The position numbers were made by a program, and so were the translations under genes. A model generated the notes under the pieces. The model was not told where the DNA came from. It saw only the letters and a program-made list of their open reading frames with translations, and ran no database searches. 64,000 nucleotides of DNA from an uncultured Fulvivirga sp. (lineage in GTDB: Bacteria > Bacteroidota > Bacteroidia > Cytophagales > Cyclobacteriaceae), in NCBI GenBank assembly GCA_947500555.1, contig CANMSE010000002.1, forward strand, positions 310,001-374,000. Direction: 5' to 3'. This document shows positions 54,655 to 62,803 of the stretch, in pieces. Position 1 is the first letter of the stretch. Each line of letters opens with the position of its first letter.

Positions 54655-54819
54655 ATGTTACGTTGGATCGTTATATTCTTAATCATTGCCCTAGTAGCTG
54701 CTGTGTTTGGCTTCGGTGGAATTGCCGCTGGTGCCGCGGGAATAGCTAAAATTATCTTTTACATTTTCTTAGTATTATTAGTGATCGGGCTGATCATGCA
54801 TTTTGCAAAGAAGGTATAG
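54655..54819 (+). CDS. DUF1328 (YtjA-like) small membrane protein, copy 2
   Basis: 54 residues starting [20 protein letters not shown], with the family core [12 protein letters not shown]. The ATG at 54655 is chosen over a TTG 45 bp upstream because the family begins at M-L-R-W and copy 1 starts at the same place. It is identical at 41 of 54 positions with copy 1 at 22531-22695, and the differences cluster in the C-terminal nine residues. Its promoter region repeats the inverted repeat and box seen at copy 1. A terminator follows after 22 bp. Confidence 0.92.
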   Translation: MLRWIVIFLIIALVAAVFGFGGIAAGAAGIAKIIFYIFLVLLVIGLIMHFAKKV

Positions 54820-54841
54820 GTATCTGTAGATTTAATATTTA

Positions 54842-54871
54842 AAAGCGATGCATAAATGTTTCGCTTTTTTT
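54842..54871. terminator. Terminator between DUF1328 copy 2 and the K+ channel gene
   Basis: AAAGCGA / TCGCTTT stem with loop of about 12 nt, A-run on the left and a T-run on the right, so it can serve both convergent genes. Confidence 0.7.
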
Positions 54872-54896
54872 ATTGCCTCATGTGACAAGTTATAAA

Positions 54897-55943
54897 CTAA
54901 TTTTTGTCCTCAATCTCAATAGTAGAATGTTCTTCTACAACATCCTTCCATTCCCAGGCATCATTTTGCACATAGGCTAATAGCATTTTTCTCCGCGTTA
55001 TATGCCTTTCAAAGTTTTTCAGAATCTGATCCTCATCAACTTCAGTGGGGATTTTATGTTCATCTAAATAGTCCAATTTGGGAACTTCAGGAGCATCATC
55101 TTCAGGGTCGATATAACTCCCTTTTAATGTGGACAGGTAATAGGTAATGGCCAATCTCGTGTTTTTAAGTTTATCCGTCAGCGGAGAATCATCATTTTCA
55201 GTATCTTTTATTGTCTCCAAAATAGTAATGGTTTCATCAATCATTGCTAAGCAAATAGAAGTGGATTCATACCTATGTTTAGAATGAAAGTAGTGAACAA
55301 TCGGATAAGCCAAATGCTGTTGAGCCAGCTTAAAGATTCCGGATTTCAACTCATGAATTTGTTCAATAAGAAACTTGAAATCGTCTTGTTTCCAATTGGT
55401 TACAAGCATATTCTCTGGTGACTTTCCAATACTTGCTACCTTTAGACTAAATGCTCTTTTATTAGTTACGGCCTGAATTACCGGTATAAGATAAGAGATG
55501 GCTAATGATATAAATATGACTCCTGTAAATGATACAAATGCAGTATAGAATTTCCACCAATCTGATACTGGAGAATAATCTCCATGTCCCATGGCAGACA
55601 GCACATATCCCGAAAAATATAGTTTGCTTATAAAATCAGATTGGTATGCTGTCTGTGAAGAATTATACAATGCTTCAGGATCAGCGTAAACAATAATGGC
55701 ATTACCCAACCAGATTAGAGCAACCCATATTTGTACAATGAAGATGAGCATAAACACACCAATATTTGAAAGTAGCCAACTTTTACCATCAGATCCGGAT
55801 AATGCTAGTGAAGATCTCCAAATCCAGTAGGAAAGTTTTCCGGTTATTAAACCTGAACCGTTCGGTGCTAGTACAGTATATAAAATGTCTAAAATCGTTG
55901 CTGTAACGATAATGAAGCCGACTAAAAAAATAAGAATAGACAT
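54897..55943 (-). CDS. Potassium-channel-family membrane protein
   Basis: 348 residues from the ATG at 55943; an ATG at 55994 would prepend 17 residues before the first helix. Three or four helices are followed by a pore segment with AMGHGDYSP in the place of the TVGYGD filter, then the inner helix (FYTAFVSFTGVIFISLAISY). A cytoplasmic helical domain of about 180 residues has no RCK/TrkA-N nucleotide motif. It resembles the two-pore-helix Ion_trans_2 family, but the filter differs, so ion selectivity is uncertain. It is the last gene of the operon that starts at 58842, 97 bp after the FAD protein. Confidence 0.8.
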   Translation of the reverse strand: MSILIFLVGFIIVTATILDILYTVLAPNGSGLITGKLSYWIWRSSLALSGSDGKSWLLSNIGVFMLIFIVQIWVALIWLGNAIIVYADPEALYNSSQTAYQSDFISKLYFSGYVLSAMGHGDYSPVSDWWKFYTAFVSFTGVIFISLAISYLIPVIQAVTNKRAFSLKVASIGKSPENMLVTNWKQDDFKFLIEQIHELKSGIFKLAQQHLAYPIVHYFHSKHRYESTSICLAMIDETITILETIKDTENDDSPLTDKLKNTRLAITYYLSTLKGSYIDPEDDAPEVPKLDYLDEHKIPTEVDEDQILKNFERHITRRKMLLAYVQNDAWEWKDVVEEHSTIEIEDKN

Positions 55944-56040
55944 ATTTAAACAATCATAACCATTATAATTTAATAAAAAGATTGTAATTCTCAAGTAGAA
56001 GTTGAAAGGTACTGTACGGTAGGTCTCAGTTTCCTACCTA

Positions 56041-57774
56041 TCAAGAACGTAATCTTTCTACCACTCCTTTTGCCCAAAACTGAATAGGTTCGTCAAAGCA
56101 TTCCAAAATAGCATCGGTACCTAGCAAGGTGCCCTTAGCTAATCTTCCTGTTAAGGCAAGAGTCAGCTTGTTTCCCTCCGCATCGATAACACAACCATCT
56201 TTATCTGTTAAGACACCGAGCTCGTCATGAACGGGTTGAATAATTTTATCTTGAAGTAATCTTTGAATAATTGGGGTGTCAACTTCTTGCACTTTTGGCG
56301 GATCAAGTACCGTATTAATCACTATGCTAGCCTTAATGTCTGAATCATCAGACTCAAAATACCATCCATCTTTTGTGAATTCAATATCAGGATCATCTAC
56401 TATGCTTATTTTCATAATATTAGCCCTTACTAAAGCCAATAATTGTTGAATACTATCAACAGGGCACCCATAGGAGTACCTTTTTATTCTTTCATCAAGG
56501 CTGACTATATCCGCTATAATCTGATTGTCCAAAGAGTTGAAAGCCAATTCCTGGTACATAATTGGTTGTAAGTGCCTCCACACCTGACCCACACAGTAGT
56601 CTAAACTGATTTCGCCTTGGCCAACCGCCATATCCACAAAGGATTGCATACTAATGTGGGGCAGCTGATCTCTGGGTATAATAAGTTCATGGCTTAATTT
56701 TTCATCCTTCAGCCACTTGTCTATTACCACTTCAATATCAGTAGTATTCAACATGTTTGCATTTGATTGATCATGCAAGGCAGTGAAAATTTCTGCAGCA
56801 ATTTCAATTATTGGAGTCATATAAAATTGAACGGAAGAAATTTTCGAGGCATCATTTAGTGAGTCTTTCAACTGTTGTCTAAACTTTTTCTCCTGATCAA
56901 CAGATGGTTTAAAAAGGTTATCAATCTCTTTATTTAATGGTTTAGGAGCTATCGGAAGTCCATCCAGAGAAAATGGAATTAGTTTATTGGGTTCGTCACC
57001 ACTGCACCTGTAGTTCATTTTTCTTGTGGCCACCTCCACTATCTCAAACGTTCCCCCTAAACCAACGGTGAGTGCTCTGACAACATCAATCATTGCCAGT
57101 CCAAAACCTCGCAGTGCTACATTTTTGTCCTTATAAATACTTTTATCCATAAGTAGATTCCTTATAGGATATGGCTTGTGAAATAGACACAAGTCATCAT
57201 GACCAGAGGCGTGATTCTTCCATTTTTTAATTTGATCAGAAACTTTCGTGGCCTGATGACCAATAGCCAATAACACTTCATCTACCTCATTCAGATTATC
57301 GGAAATCAGGTTCAGGTTGTATTTATTTCCCACCTTATCTATGGTCACTACCCTATCTCTCAATATCGTAAGCAGACCAGAGTTAATCAAAAATTCAGCA
57401 ATAGAATAAAAGCGCTGCTGTAGATAGCGTCCTACATAAGATCTGGGTGGAAATGTATCCATTTCGCTTTCTATTGATCTGAGATTGCTGCTATTCCACG
57501 CTGCATAAGACGGAAATCCTGGAATACAAAGACCTCCAAACTCAATTTCCTTTCTACCTTCTAAAGTCATAGCTCTTTCAGAGATATTGATCCAGTTAGT
57601 TTTTGGTTGATAAACATTGAACACATGACTACTTCCCAGTTGCTCTGTGGGCTCAACTATCGTGATTGAAAAATTGGAATCTATTACTGTAGATGATAAA
57701 GCTTCGAATAATGATTCCAGCGCATATAATCCCCGGGGGCCACCACCCACAATAACAATTTTCTTAATGGTCAT
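56041..57774 (-). CDS. FAD/NAD(P)-binding oxidoreductase (NAD_binding_9 type)
   Basis: 577 residues. The N-terminal Rossmann motif VIVGGGPRGLYALESL (about 6-21) and the conserved NISERAM and FPSYAAW segments match the FAD-NAD(P)-binding (Pfam NAD_binding_9) family. Its members resemble N-hydroxylating monooxygenases, but many have no known substrate. A second dinucleotide site is seen around 215-235 (KNVALRGFGLAMIDVVRAL). The C-terminal half is unusually long, and ends in LALTGRLAKGTLLGTDAILE, consistent with the FAD fold. It lies 6 bp after the DUF421 gene in the 58842-54897 operon. Confidence 0.85.
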   Translation of the reverse strand: MTIKKIVIVGGGPRGLYALESLFEALSSTVIDSNFSITIVEPTEQLGSSHVFNVYQPKTNWINISERAMTLEGRKEIEFGGLCIPGFPSYAAWNSSNLRSIESEMDTFPPRSYVGRYLQQRFYSIAEFLINSGLLTILRDRVVTIDKVGNKYNLNLISDNLNEVDEVLLAIGHQATKVSDQIKKWKNHASGHDDLCLFHKPYPIRNLLMDKSIYKDKNVALRGFGLAMIDVVRALTVGLGGTFEIVEVATRKMNYRCSGDEPNKLIPFSLDGLPIAPKPLNKEIDNLFKPSVDQEKKFRQQLKDSLNDASKISSVQFYMTPIIEIAAEIFTALHDQSNANMLNTTDIEVVIDKWLKDEKLSHELIIPRDQLPHISMQSFVDMAVGQGEISLDYCVGQVWRHLQPIMYQELAFNSLDNQIIADIVSLDERIKRYSYGCPVDSIQQLLALVRANIMKISIVDDPDIEFTKDGWYFESDDSDIKASIVINTVLDPPKVQEVDTPIIQRLLQDKIIQPVHDELGVLTDKDGCVIDAEGNKLTLALTGRLAKGTLLGTDAILECFDEPIQFWAKGVVERLRS

Positions 57775-57780
57775 ATTTAA

Positions 57781-58302
57781 TTATTGATCTACGTCTTTCA
57801 GTAAGTAATCTTCGACTTCTATTTCCGGGTCGGTAGTATGCAAGACTGATATATCCCCTGTGCTCTCAAAAATGACCGCTCTTACCTGATTCAGTTTTAA
57901 AACATTCGCTTCACGAAGTTTGCCACGAATATCAGATTCCGTGACCTTCGCTTTCTTCATATTATCACGAAAAAACTTCACTCCTTTCATCAATAAGAGG
58001 GGTTCATTATCGATAAGCTTATGGATATGCTTGTGCTGTCTAAGGTGAGCAATAATAAGTTGCAACGTATATAAAATGCCCAGTCCTACTACGCCTTGTA
58101 TCAGGGATACCGATTTGTTTAAAATAGTAGCTGCCAATACAGACCCTATAGAAATGGTGATGGCAAAATCGAAGCTTGACATTTTAGAAAAACTTCGCTT
58201 TCCTGCGATTCTTGTAAAAACAATAAGCGCTATATAAATGCATATAGCGCTTACTATGATTGGCAAAATACTTTCAAATTCAGAAACGAACCAGTCAGTC
58301 AT
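57781..58302 (-). CDS. DUF421 (YetF-like) membrane protein
   Basis: 173 residues. Three N-terminal helices contain the family sequence RIAGKRSFSKMSSFDFAITI and SIGSVLAATIL. The cytoplasmic domain has LLMKGVKFFRDNMKKAKVTE and ends with the LREANVLKLNQVRAVIFEST motif of YetF/DUF421. Homologues are stress-induced or sporulation-linked in Bacilli; the biochemical function is unknown. It lies in the operon between the acidic protein and the FAD protein. Confidence 0.93.
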   Translation of the reverse strand: MTDWFVSEFESILPIIVSAICIYIALIVFTRIAGKRSFSKMSSFDFAITISIGSVLAATILNKSVSLIQGVVGLGILYTLQLIIAHLRQHKHIHKLIDNEPLLLMKGVKFFRDNMKKAKVTESDIRGKLREANVLKLNQVRAVIFESTGDISVLHTTDPEIEVEDYLLKDVDQ

Positions 58303-58348
58303 ATTTATTTAATTTTGTAATCCGGATCGTATCTAAACAATAAGTCGA

Positions 58349-58636
58349 TTATGCCGAAAGGTGATCAGATCCTTGTTCCAGATTCTCATTGTCTTCTCCG
58401 CCCTGGCTGTAGAGTTGGTTTTCTTCGTCTTTTAGACTTTTTCCATCTCTATCCTCAGGCAATGTTCTGCCGGGAACATCTAAATCTTTACCTACAAAAT
58501 CCACCTCTCCTTCTCGATTTTTCAAGCTTTCATCTTCACTATTATCAGCTCTTAAATTTTGCTCTTTACCGCCCAAGGCTTGCAGATCATCTTCCGTAAT
58601 ATCCGGATTGTAATTATTTTTCTTTTCAGTGCTCAT
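58349..58636 (-). CDS. Small acidic, probably disordered protein
   Basis: 95 residues, dominated by Asp, Glu, Gly and Asn, with no hydrophobic core and no signal peptide (MSTEKKNNYNPDITEDDLQA ... DVPGRTLPEDRDGKSLKDEE). It has no recognised domain. Its place between the small lipoprotein (35 bp upstream) and DUF421 (46 bp downstream) supports it as a real gene of the operon. Its composition resembles hydrophilin-like stress proteins, which is an inference only. Confidence 0.7.
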   Translation of the reverse strand: MSTEKKNNYNPDITEDDLQALGGKEQNLRADNSEDESLKNREGEVDFVGKDLDVPGRTLPEDRDGKSLKDEENQLYSQGGEDNENLEQGSDHLSA

Positions 58637-58671
58637 AGTTGTTCAGTTTTAATTAGAAAATCATTCTCTTT

Positions 58672-58842
58672 TTAGCCTCCAATGACTCCTTCTCCTACTT
58701 CACCTTCTCCTTTACCCTGATTGACATCTAGCGTATCACCCTGAACGGTATCTTTCTGATCTTGCGTACCTGTATTAGGAGTACATGCATAGGCACTCAA
58801 TGAGAAGGCAATTGCTGTGCTATAAATTATTATTCTTTTCAT
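58672..58842 (-). CDS. Small lipoprotein
   Basis: 56 residues starting MKRIIIYSTAIAFSLSAYAC. The lipobox SAYAC gives lipidated C20. The mature part is short and hydrophilic (TPNTGTQDQKDTVQGDTLDV NQGKGEGEVGEGVIGG), rich in Gly, Asp and Glu. It is the first gene of the five-gene operon down to 54897. I recognise no family. Confidence 0.75.
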   Translation of the reverse strand: MKRIIIYSTAIAFSLSAYACTPNTGTQDQKDTVQGDTLDVNQGKGEGEVGEGVIGG

Positions 58843-58864
58843 GATTACCTTTTATTGATAAGTA

Positions 58865-58880
58865 AGGAAAAATGATGCCA
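58865..58880 (-). promoter_or_regulatory. -24-like box for the 58842-54897 operon
   Basis: TGGCATCATTTTTCCT on the minus strand, 38 bp before the ATG and 73 bp from the inverted repeat 58953-58970. Confidence 0.5.
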
Positions 58881-58952
58881 GTGGTATCAACAGATTATTT
58901 TTTCAAATATGAGGTGATCCCTTGCTCATATTGGGTAAAAATTGACGAAAAG

Positions 58953-58970
58953 AGTGGTGTTACTTCCACA
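58953..58970. promoter_or_regulatory. Inverted repeat shared by two divergent units
   Basis: AGTGGT-GTTACT-TCCACA, between the lipoprotein operon (73 bp to its box) and the DUF2267 gene (42 bp to its box). Confidence 0.55.
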
Positions 58971-59011
58971 TTTTGCAAGTATGAATTAGATCTTTTTGAA
59001 AGATTTCAGTT

Positions 59012-59027
59012 TGGCATAATTTGAGTA
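59012..59027 (+). promoter_or_regulatory. -24-like box for DUF2267 gene
   Basis: TGGCATAATTTGAGTA, 41 bp before the ATG; the TTGA lies two bases too close for a standard sigma-54 register. Confidence 0.45.
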
Positions 59028-59052
59028 CTCATCCTCTAAACTTTTATATGCC

Positions 59053-59487
59053 ATGGGAAATCGTCAAGTGAAAAAAACAACCAAAACCAGTATTACGGAA
59101 AATATTCATGTTCAATTAGGTTTCAACGAATTTGAAGATTCAAGAAGAGCGATTGGTAGAGTTATGCATGTTATCAGAGGCATGCTAACTGATAAAGAGG
59201 CCAGTGCGCTTTCTTTTAAGTTACCAAATGATCTTTTAGTAATTTATCTGTCTTCGTGGCCACTTGTCAAACCGAATGTGGATATCGCTCATCTGGATGA
59301 GTTTGTGAAAGCGGTGAAAAACATTGATGTCAGCAAATCAAAAGTTGTTTTCAATACTGAGATTGAAGTGTTGAAATGCTCACTTCTGGTACTTTCTGAA
59401 CTTGATAAAGAAGTTGAAATTCTTAAGGTCTTGCCTCAAACACTGCAACAAGATATTCGAACAGCACTCATTCATCCTGCTGCTTAA
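59053..59487 (+). CDS. DUF2267 protein
   Basis: 144 residues, mostly helical. The segment DSRRAIGRVMHVIRGMLTDKEASALSFKLP followed by WPLVKPNVDIAHLDEFVKAV (given here in part only) matches DUF2267: the repeat with an LxxVLHALRDRL-like helix and a conserved L-P-x-x-L turn. It is cytoplasmic, and frequent in stress-related clusters of other phyla. The function is unknown. It is monocistronic, divergent from the lipoprotein operon, and convergent with the FMN-barrel protein. Confidence 0.82.
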   Translation: MGNRQVKKTTKTSITENIHVQLGFNEFEDSRRAIGRVMHVIRGMLTDKEASALSFKLPNDLLVIYLSSWPLVKPNVDIAHLDEFVKAVKNIDVSKSKVVFNTEIEVLKCSLLVLSELDKEVEILKVLPQTLQQDIRTALIHPAA

Positions 59488-59545
59488 AGTATGTAAATTA
59501 GTTCAGACAGAGTTATAAAGTTCGTCCTCTTCCAATTCCTGTCAG

Positions 59546-59926
59546 CTATTCAGGCTTACGGAAAAATGCTTGCTTCACCTCTAGATTAATAAGAAAAACA
59601 CTTTGATCTGTTTTCTTTGCTTCAAACCAGTTTTCATTGTTTTCATTCCATAACTTATCTACCAAACCTTGATCTTCTTCCACATGTGCAATGCCTGAAA
59701 GAGATATGAACATCTGTTGCTGAAGATCTTGCATAGTGAAGATTACATTAGATAATCCCTCTAGTTGGCTATCAGCCATATTCTCCAAATAAGTAAAGAG
59801 TTTTACATTATCCTTACCAGCTGATTGCACCATCGCTAATCCACTCAATAGGCTTCTATCATCGTTGATATGAGTGATAAGTCCAATTTTAGTAGTAATC
59901 AACTCAATTCTTAATTCCTGATCCAT
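59546..59926 (-). CDS. Pyridoxamine 5'-phosphate oxidase-like (general stress protein 26 type)
   Basis: 126 residues from the ATG at 59926 (an upstream ATG at 59977 would overlap the promoter box). The split-barrel fold pattern is visible: RIELITTKIGLITHIND, then LFTYLENMADSQLEGLSNVI, MFISLSGIAHVEEDQGLVDK and LWNENNENWFE near the end, as in GSP26-like proteins. Such proteins bind FMN or related cofactors and are stress-induced; oxidase activity is not implied. It is monocistronic and divergent from the L,D-transpeptidase operon. Confidence 0.8.
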   Translation of the reverse strand: MDQELRIELITTKIGLITHINDDRSLLSGLAMVQSAGKDNVKLFTYLENMADSQLEGLSNVIFTMQDLQQQMFISLSGIAHVEEDQGLVDKLWNENNENWFEAKKTDQSVFLINLEVKQAFFRKPE

Positions 59927-59956
59927 AAATCTATTTTTTTTTGATACCTCTCTGAT

Positions 59957-59972
59957 TCTCAAAATCGTGCCA
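59957..59972 (-). promoter_or_regulatory. -24-like box for the GSP26-like gene
   Basis: TGGCACGATTTTGAGA on the minus strand, 46 bp before the ATG. The -24 half is perfect; the -12 half is one base too close. It is 59 bp from the repeat at 60031-60048, out of helical phase. Confidence 0.45.
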
Positions 59973-60030
59973 AACACTAAGTGACACTACCGGCCTATTG
60001 ATTCACGCAATTGCTGAATGTACTACAGTT

Positions 60031-60048
60031 TGAGAATTTTATTCTACA
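60031..60048. promoter_or_regulatory. Weak inverted repeat before the L,D-transpeptidase operon
   Basis: TGAGAA-TTTTAT-TCTACA: one good half-site, one poor. It ends 52 bp before the box at 60100. Confidence 0.4.
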
Positions 60049-60099
60049 TAATCTAAAATAAAAGTGCTCAATACTGGTCTTATTCGCCATATTTTTAAT

Positions 60100-60115
60100 T
60101 GGCAGCTTATTTTCA
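60100..60115 (+). promoter_or_regulatory. -24-like box for the L,D-transpeptidase operon
   Basis: TGGCAGCTTATTTTCA, 39 bp before the ATG; the -12 half TTTCA differs from TTGCA at one position. Confidence 0.5.
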
Positions 60116-60138
60116 ATTAGGCCAGTAAACATGATCTC

Positions 60139-61863
60139 ATGAATAAATTAGCCACATTTCTCATCACATGCATTATATTCTTAGCTGCGTGTTCAACATC
60201 TCGAAATATTAGCAAAATCGATAACGTAGATACTACTGCAATAGTTTTGAAGAAACCCAGTCCTGTTGAGATGAATAAAGTTAGGCCATTCAGTGTAGAG
60301 TCTGACCACTTAAATAGTATTGAGGTTTTACATGAAAATACAATCAAACCTGAGCTTTACTCAAAAATTAAAACAGATTTAACTAATCTATACCAATTCA
60401 ACAATCACCGTCCCATATGGCTAACTAGTAGAGGGCCAAAATCAACTTATAAAGAATTACTTAATCAATGGCAAAATTGTGAAACCCATGGCCTGGAAAA
60501 GGAAGTTTACAATTTTTCTTCACTAAATGATCAAATAAAAAACACAAGCGACTTATCTAAGCAGGAGCTCGCAGCGCTGGATGCCAAAATCTCCGCCAAT
60601 TATTTACTATTTAATTATCATCTGGTGAATGGTCGATTCAGCCCACATCATTCCGAACATTTGTGGTATAAGGATCGAAAAAAAACAGATCTCATTAAAA
60701 AATTAGCACGAGTTAGAAGTGGAAGTAAGTTAAAGAAATATTTCGAAGGCATATTACCTTCCAGTATTGAATACAATCAGATGGTAAATCATTTAGCCTT
60801 CTACAAAAAAATTCAAACCAATGGTGGTTGGAACTATATAGACTTTTCAGGTGTGAAAGTTATCGAGCCCGGAGATAGTAATGTACTAATACCTCAAATA
60901 AGGAAACGTCTGCTATTTACAGACCCAATGAGCAGATCACTTTCTACTCCTCCAATTTTCTATGATGACGAACTGGTTTCATCGGTTAAGAAATTTCAGA
61001 AACGACATGGCCTTAAAGTAGATGGTCGAATTGGTCATGATACATTCGAGGCTATGAACATGACTGTAGAAGAAAAGATTGATAAAATAGTTCTAAATCT
61101 GGAGCGCTTTCGTTGGCTTCCAAGAAAGTATAGTAAAGAATACCTATTAGTCAATATTCCATCTTATCAGCTTCGGGCTTATGAAAAGTCAAAAGTCAAA
61201 TTGAGCATGAGGGTTATTGTAGGTAAAGAATATACTTCTACACCAATATTTTCTGATACACTTCGATATTTGGTTTTTAGTCCGACCTGGACTGTGCCCT
61301 TTAGTATCAAATCGAAAGAGATGTTACCACGATTACAAAGAAACCCTGAATATTATTCTGGAAGAACCTATAAATTTTATCGGGGTTGGAGTCGCTCCGA
61401 TGAAGTCGAACCAAGTTCCATTGATTGGAGTCAATATTCTGTTGATAACTTTCCATTCAACGTAGTACAACAGCCGGGTCCTGCCAATGCTTTAGGACTA
61501 GTAAAATTCATTATGCCAAATAATCTAAGCATATATCTGCATGACACTCCAACTGATTACTTATTTGAACGAACTGAGCGAGCTTTGAGCCATGGTTGCA
61601 TCCGCGTCTCAGAGCCTGCAGTACTAGCAAAATACTTACTGCGCGATCAGAAAGGCTGGGATGAAGAAAAAATTTATGACTACATGCATAAAGACGAGCC
61701 ACAGCGTATTTATTTTAATAAGAACTATCATGTTCAATTAACTTATCTTACATCATTTGTTGATGAGTATGGTTTTATCAATTTCCGAAAGGACATTTAT
61801 GGTCATGATCAGGCGCAGTTGAATGTAATAGATAAGTTAGCTTCTGTTAAGAAATCTAATTGA
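60139..61863 (+). CDS. L,D-transpeptidase (YcbB/LdtD-like) lipoprotein
   Basis: 574 residues. The lipobox FLAAC gives lipidated C18. A helical scaffold region is followed by a peptidoglycan-binding domain (about 255-310, SSVKKFQKRHGLKVDGRIGH), then the YkuD catalytic domain. The catalytic loop is ALSHGCIRVSEP with C487 and a HDTPT segment before it. Enzymes of this class make 3-3 cross-links in the cell wall or attach proteins to it. It is followed at once by an M15 peptidase and a FUSC protein, forming a wall-remodelling operon. Confidence 0.93.
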   Translation: MNKLATFLITCIIFLAACSTSRNISKIDNVDTTAIVLKKPSPVEMNKVRPFSVESDHLNSIEVLHENTIKPELYSKIKTDLTNLYQFNNHRPIWLTSRGPKSTYKELLNQWQNCETHGLEKEVYNFSSLNDQIKNTSDLSKQELAALDAKISANYLLFNYHLVNGRFSPHHSEHLWYKDRKKTDLIKKLARVRSGSKLKKYFEGILPSSIEYNQMVNHLAFYKKIQTNGGWNYIDFSGVKVIEPGDSNVLIPQIRKRLLFTDPMSRSLSTPPIFYDDELVSSVKKFQKRHGLKVDGRIGHDTFEAMNMTVEEKIDKIVLNLERFRWLPRKYSKEYLLVNIPSYQLRAYEKSKVKLSMRVIVGKEYTSTPIFSDTLRYLVFSPTWTVPFSIKSKEMLPRLQRNPEYYSGRTYKFYRGWSRSDEVEPSSIDWSQYSVDNFPFNVVQQPGPANALGLVKFIMPNNLSIYLHDTPTDYLFERTERALSHGCIRVSEPAVLAKYLLRDQKGWDEEKIYDYMHKDEPQRIYFNKNYHVQLTYLTSFVDEYGFINFRKDIYGHDQAQLNVIDKLASVKKSN

Positions 61864-61871
61864 AAATTACC

Positions 61872-62795
61872 ATGAAAATATCACTACTATTATTTATGAT
61901 CATGTGCTCATGGAACGTTAGAGCTCAAAAAATAGATGCCGGTTTTCTGGTAAAATTTAAAGATGAAGTTACTCCTTACCGTATTACCGGAGTGTTTGTT
62001 GTTCCCGGAGAAAAAATCAAGATAGAAACTCTTTTTGAAGATAAGAATGCCTCCTATATACTAAAAACTAAGGATGGCAACACTGAAGAAGTGGCTAAAA
62101 ACGTTTGGAGTTGGACAGCCCCTCAACTAAAAGGTGTCTACCCGATCACGGTTAAAGAAAGCAATAATCTGGATTCTATCGTGTTAAATTGCATTGTAAT
62201 GATTCCTTTTTCAGAGCTAAAAGGTGAAAGTTTGAACGGCTATAAAATCGGCACCTATCCAAAGTCATCTAATAAACTATATAATTTACCTAAAGGGTTC
62301 ATTGAAGTAACCAAGGCTAATGAACAGACACTGGTAACTCCACATTACAAATTGAAAGATTTCTTGTGTAAACAAGCAGGTGGCTATCCCAAATATGTGG
62401 TCTTGAAAGAACGTGGCATTATTAAATTGGAAACGGTGCAAAGCCAATTAAACGCTGCAGGCATACGCTTCGATAAATTTAGTTTCATTAGTGGATATCG
62501 TACACCCTTCTATAATAAGTCAATCGGAAATGTAAAAAATAGCCGGCATGTTTTTGGGGACGCCTACGATATATATATAGATGCAAACAAAAATGGCCGG
62601 ATGGATGATCTAAATGGTGATGGCAAAGAAGATAAAAAAGACGTACTTTTTGTATATAACAAAATAAATGACCTTTATAAACAACCCTGGTACAAACCTT
62701 TTATTGGTGGACTTGGGCTTTATGGACCTAATAGCAGACGTACAGGATTTATTCATTTGGATAGTAGAGGGTATAGAGCTCGTTGGGGACAATAG
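61872..62795 (+). CDS. M15-family peptidase with an EF-hand-like insertion
   Basis: 307 residues from the ATG at 61872 (a TTG overlapping the previous stop is less likely). The signal peptide MKISLLLFMIMCSWNVRAQ precedes a beta-rich domain (about 20-150). The C-terminal M15_3 domain follows: FISGYRTPFYNK, NSRHVFGDAYDIYID with a zinc histidine and aspartate, and the final FIHLDSRGYRARW with another zinc histidine. Between them lies an acidic loop pair DANKNGRMDDLNGDGKEDKK that resembles two EF-hand/dockerin calcium loops. It is probably a periplasmic D,D- or L,D-carboxypeptidase working on the same wall as the upstream transpeptidase. Confidence 0.88.
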   Translation: MKISLLLFMIMCSWNVRAQKIDAGFLVKFKDEVTPYRITGVFVVPGEKIKIETLFEDKNASYILKTKDGNTEEVAKNVWSWTAPQLKGVYPITVKESNNLDSIVLNCIVMIPFSELKGESLNGYKIGTYPKSSNKLYNLPKGFIEVTKANEQTLVTPHYKLKDFLCKQAGGYPKYVVLKERGIIKLETVQSQLNAAGIRFDKFSFISGYRTPFYNKSIGNVKNSRHVFGDAYDIYIDANKNGRMDDLNGDGKEDKKDVLFVYNKINDLYKQPWYKPFIGGLGLYGPNSRRTGFIHLDSRGYRARWGQ

Positions 62796-62803
62796 TTTAA
62801 TAG

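Noticed and set aside
54477..54686. Minus-strand frame of 69 codons across the TerC/DUF1328 intergenic region
   Set aside because: It covers both control sites and the start of the DUF1328 gene, with low-complexity translation; not coding.
58351..58599. Plus-strand frame of 82 codons opposite the acidic protein
   Set aside because: Cys/His/Leu/Pro-rich translation typical of an antisense of acidic coding sequence; the minus-strand frame fits the operon.
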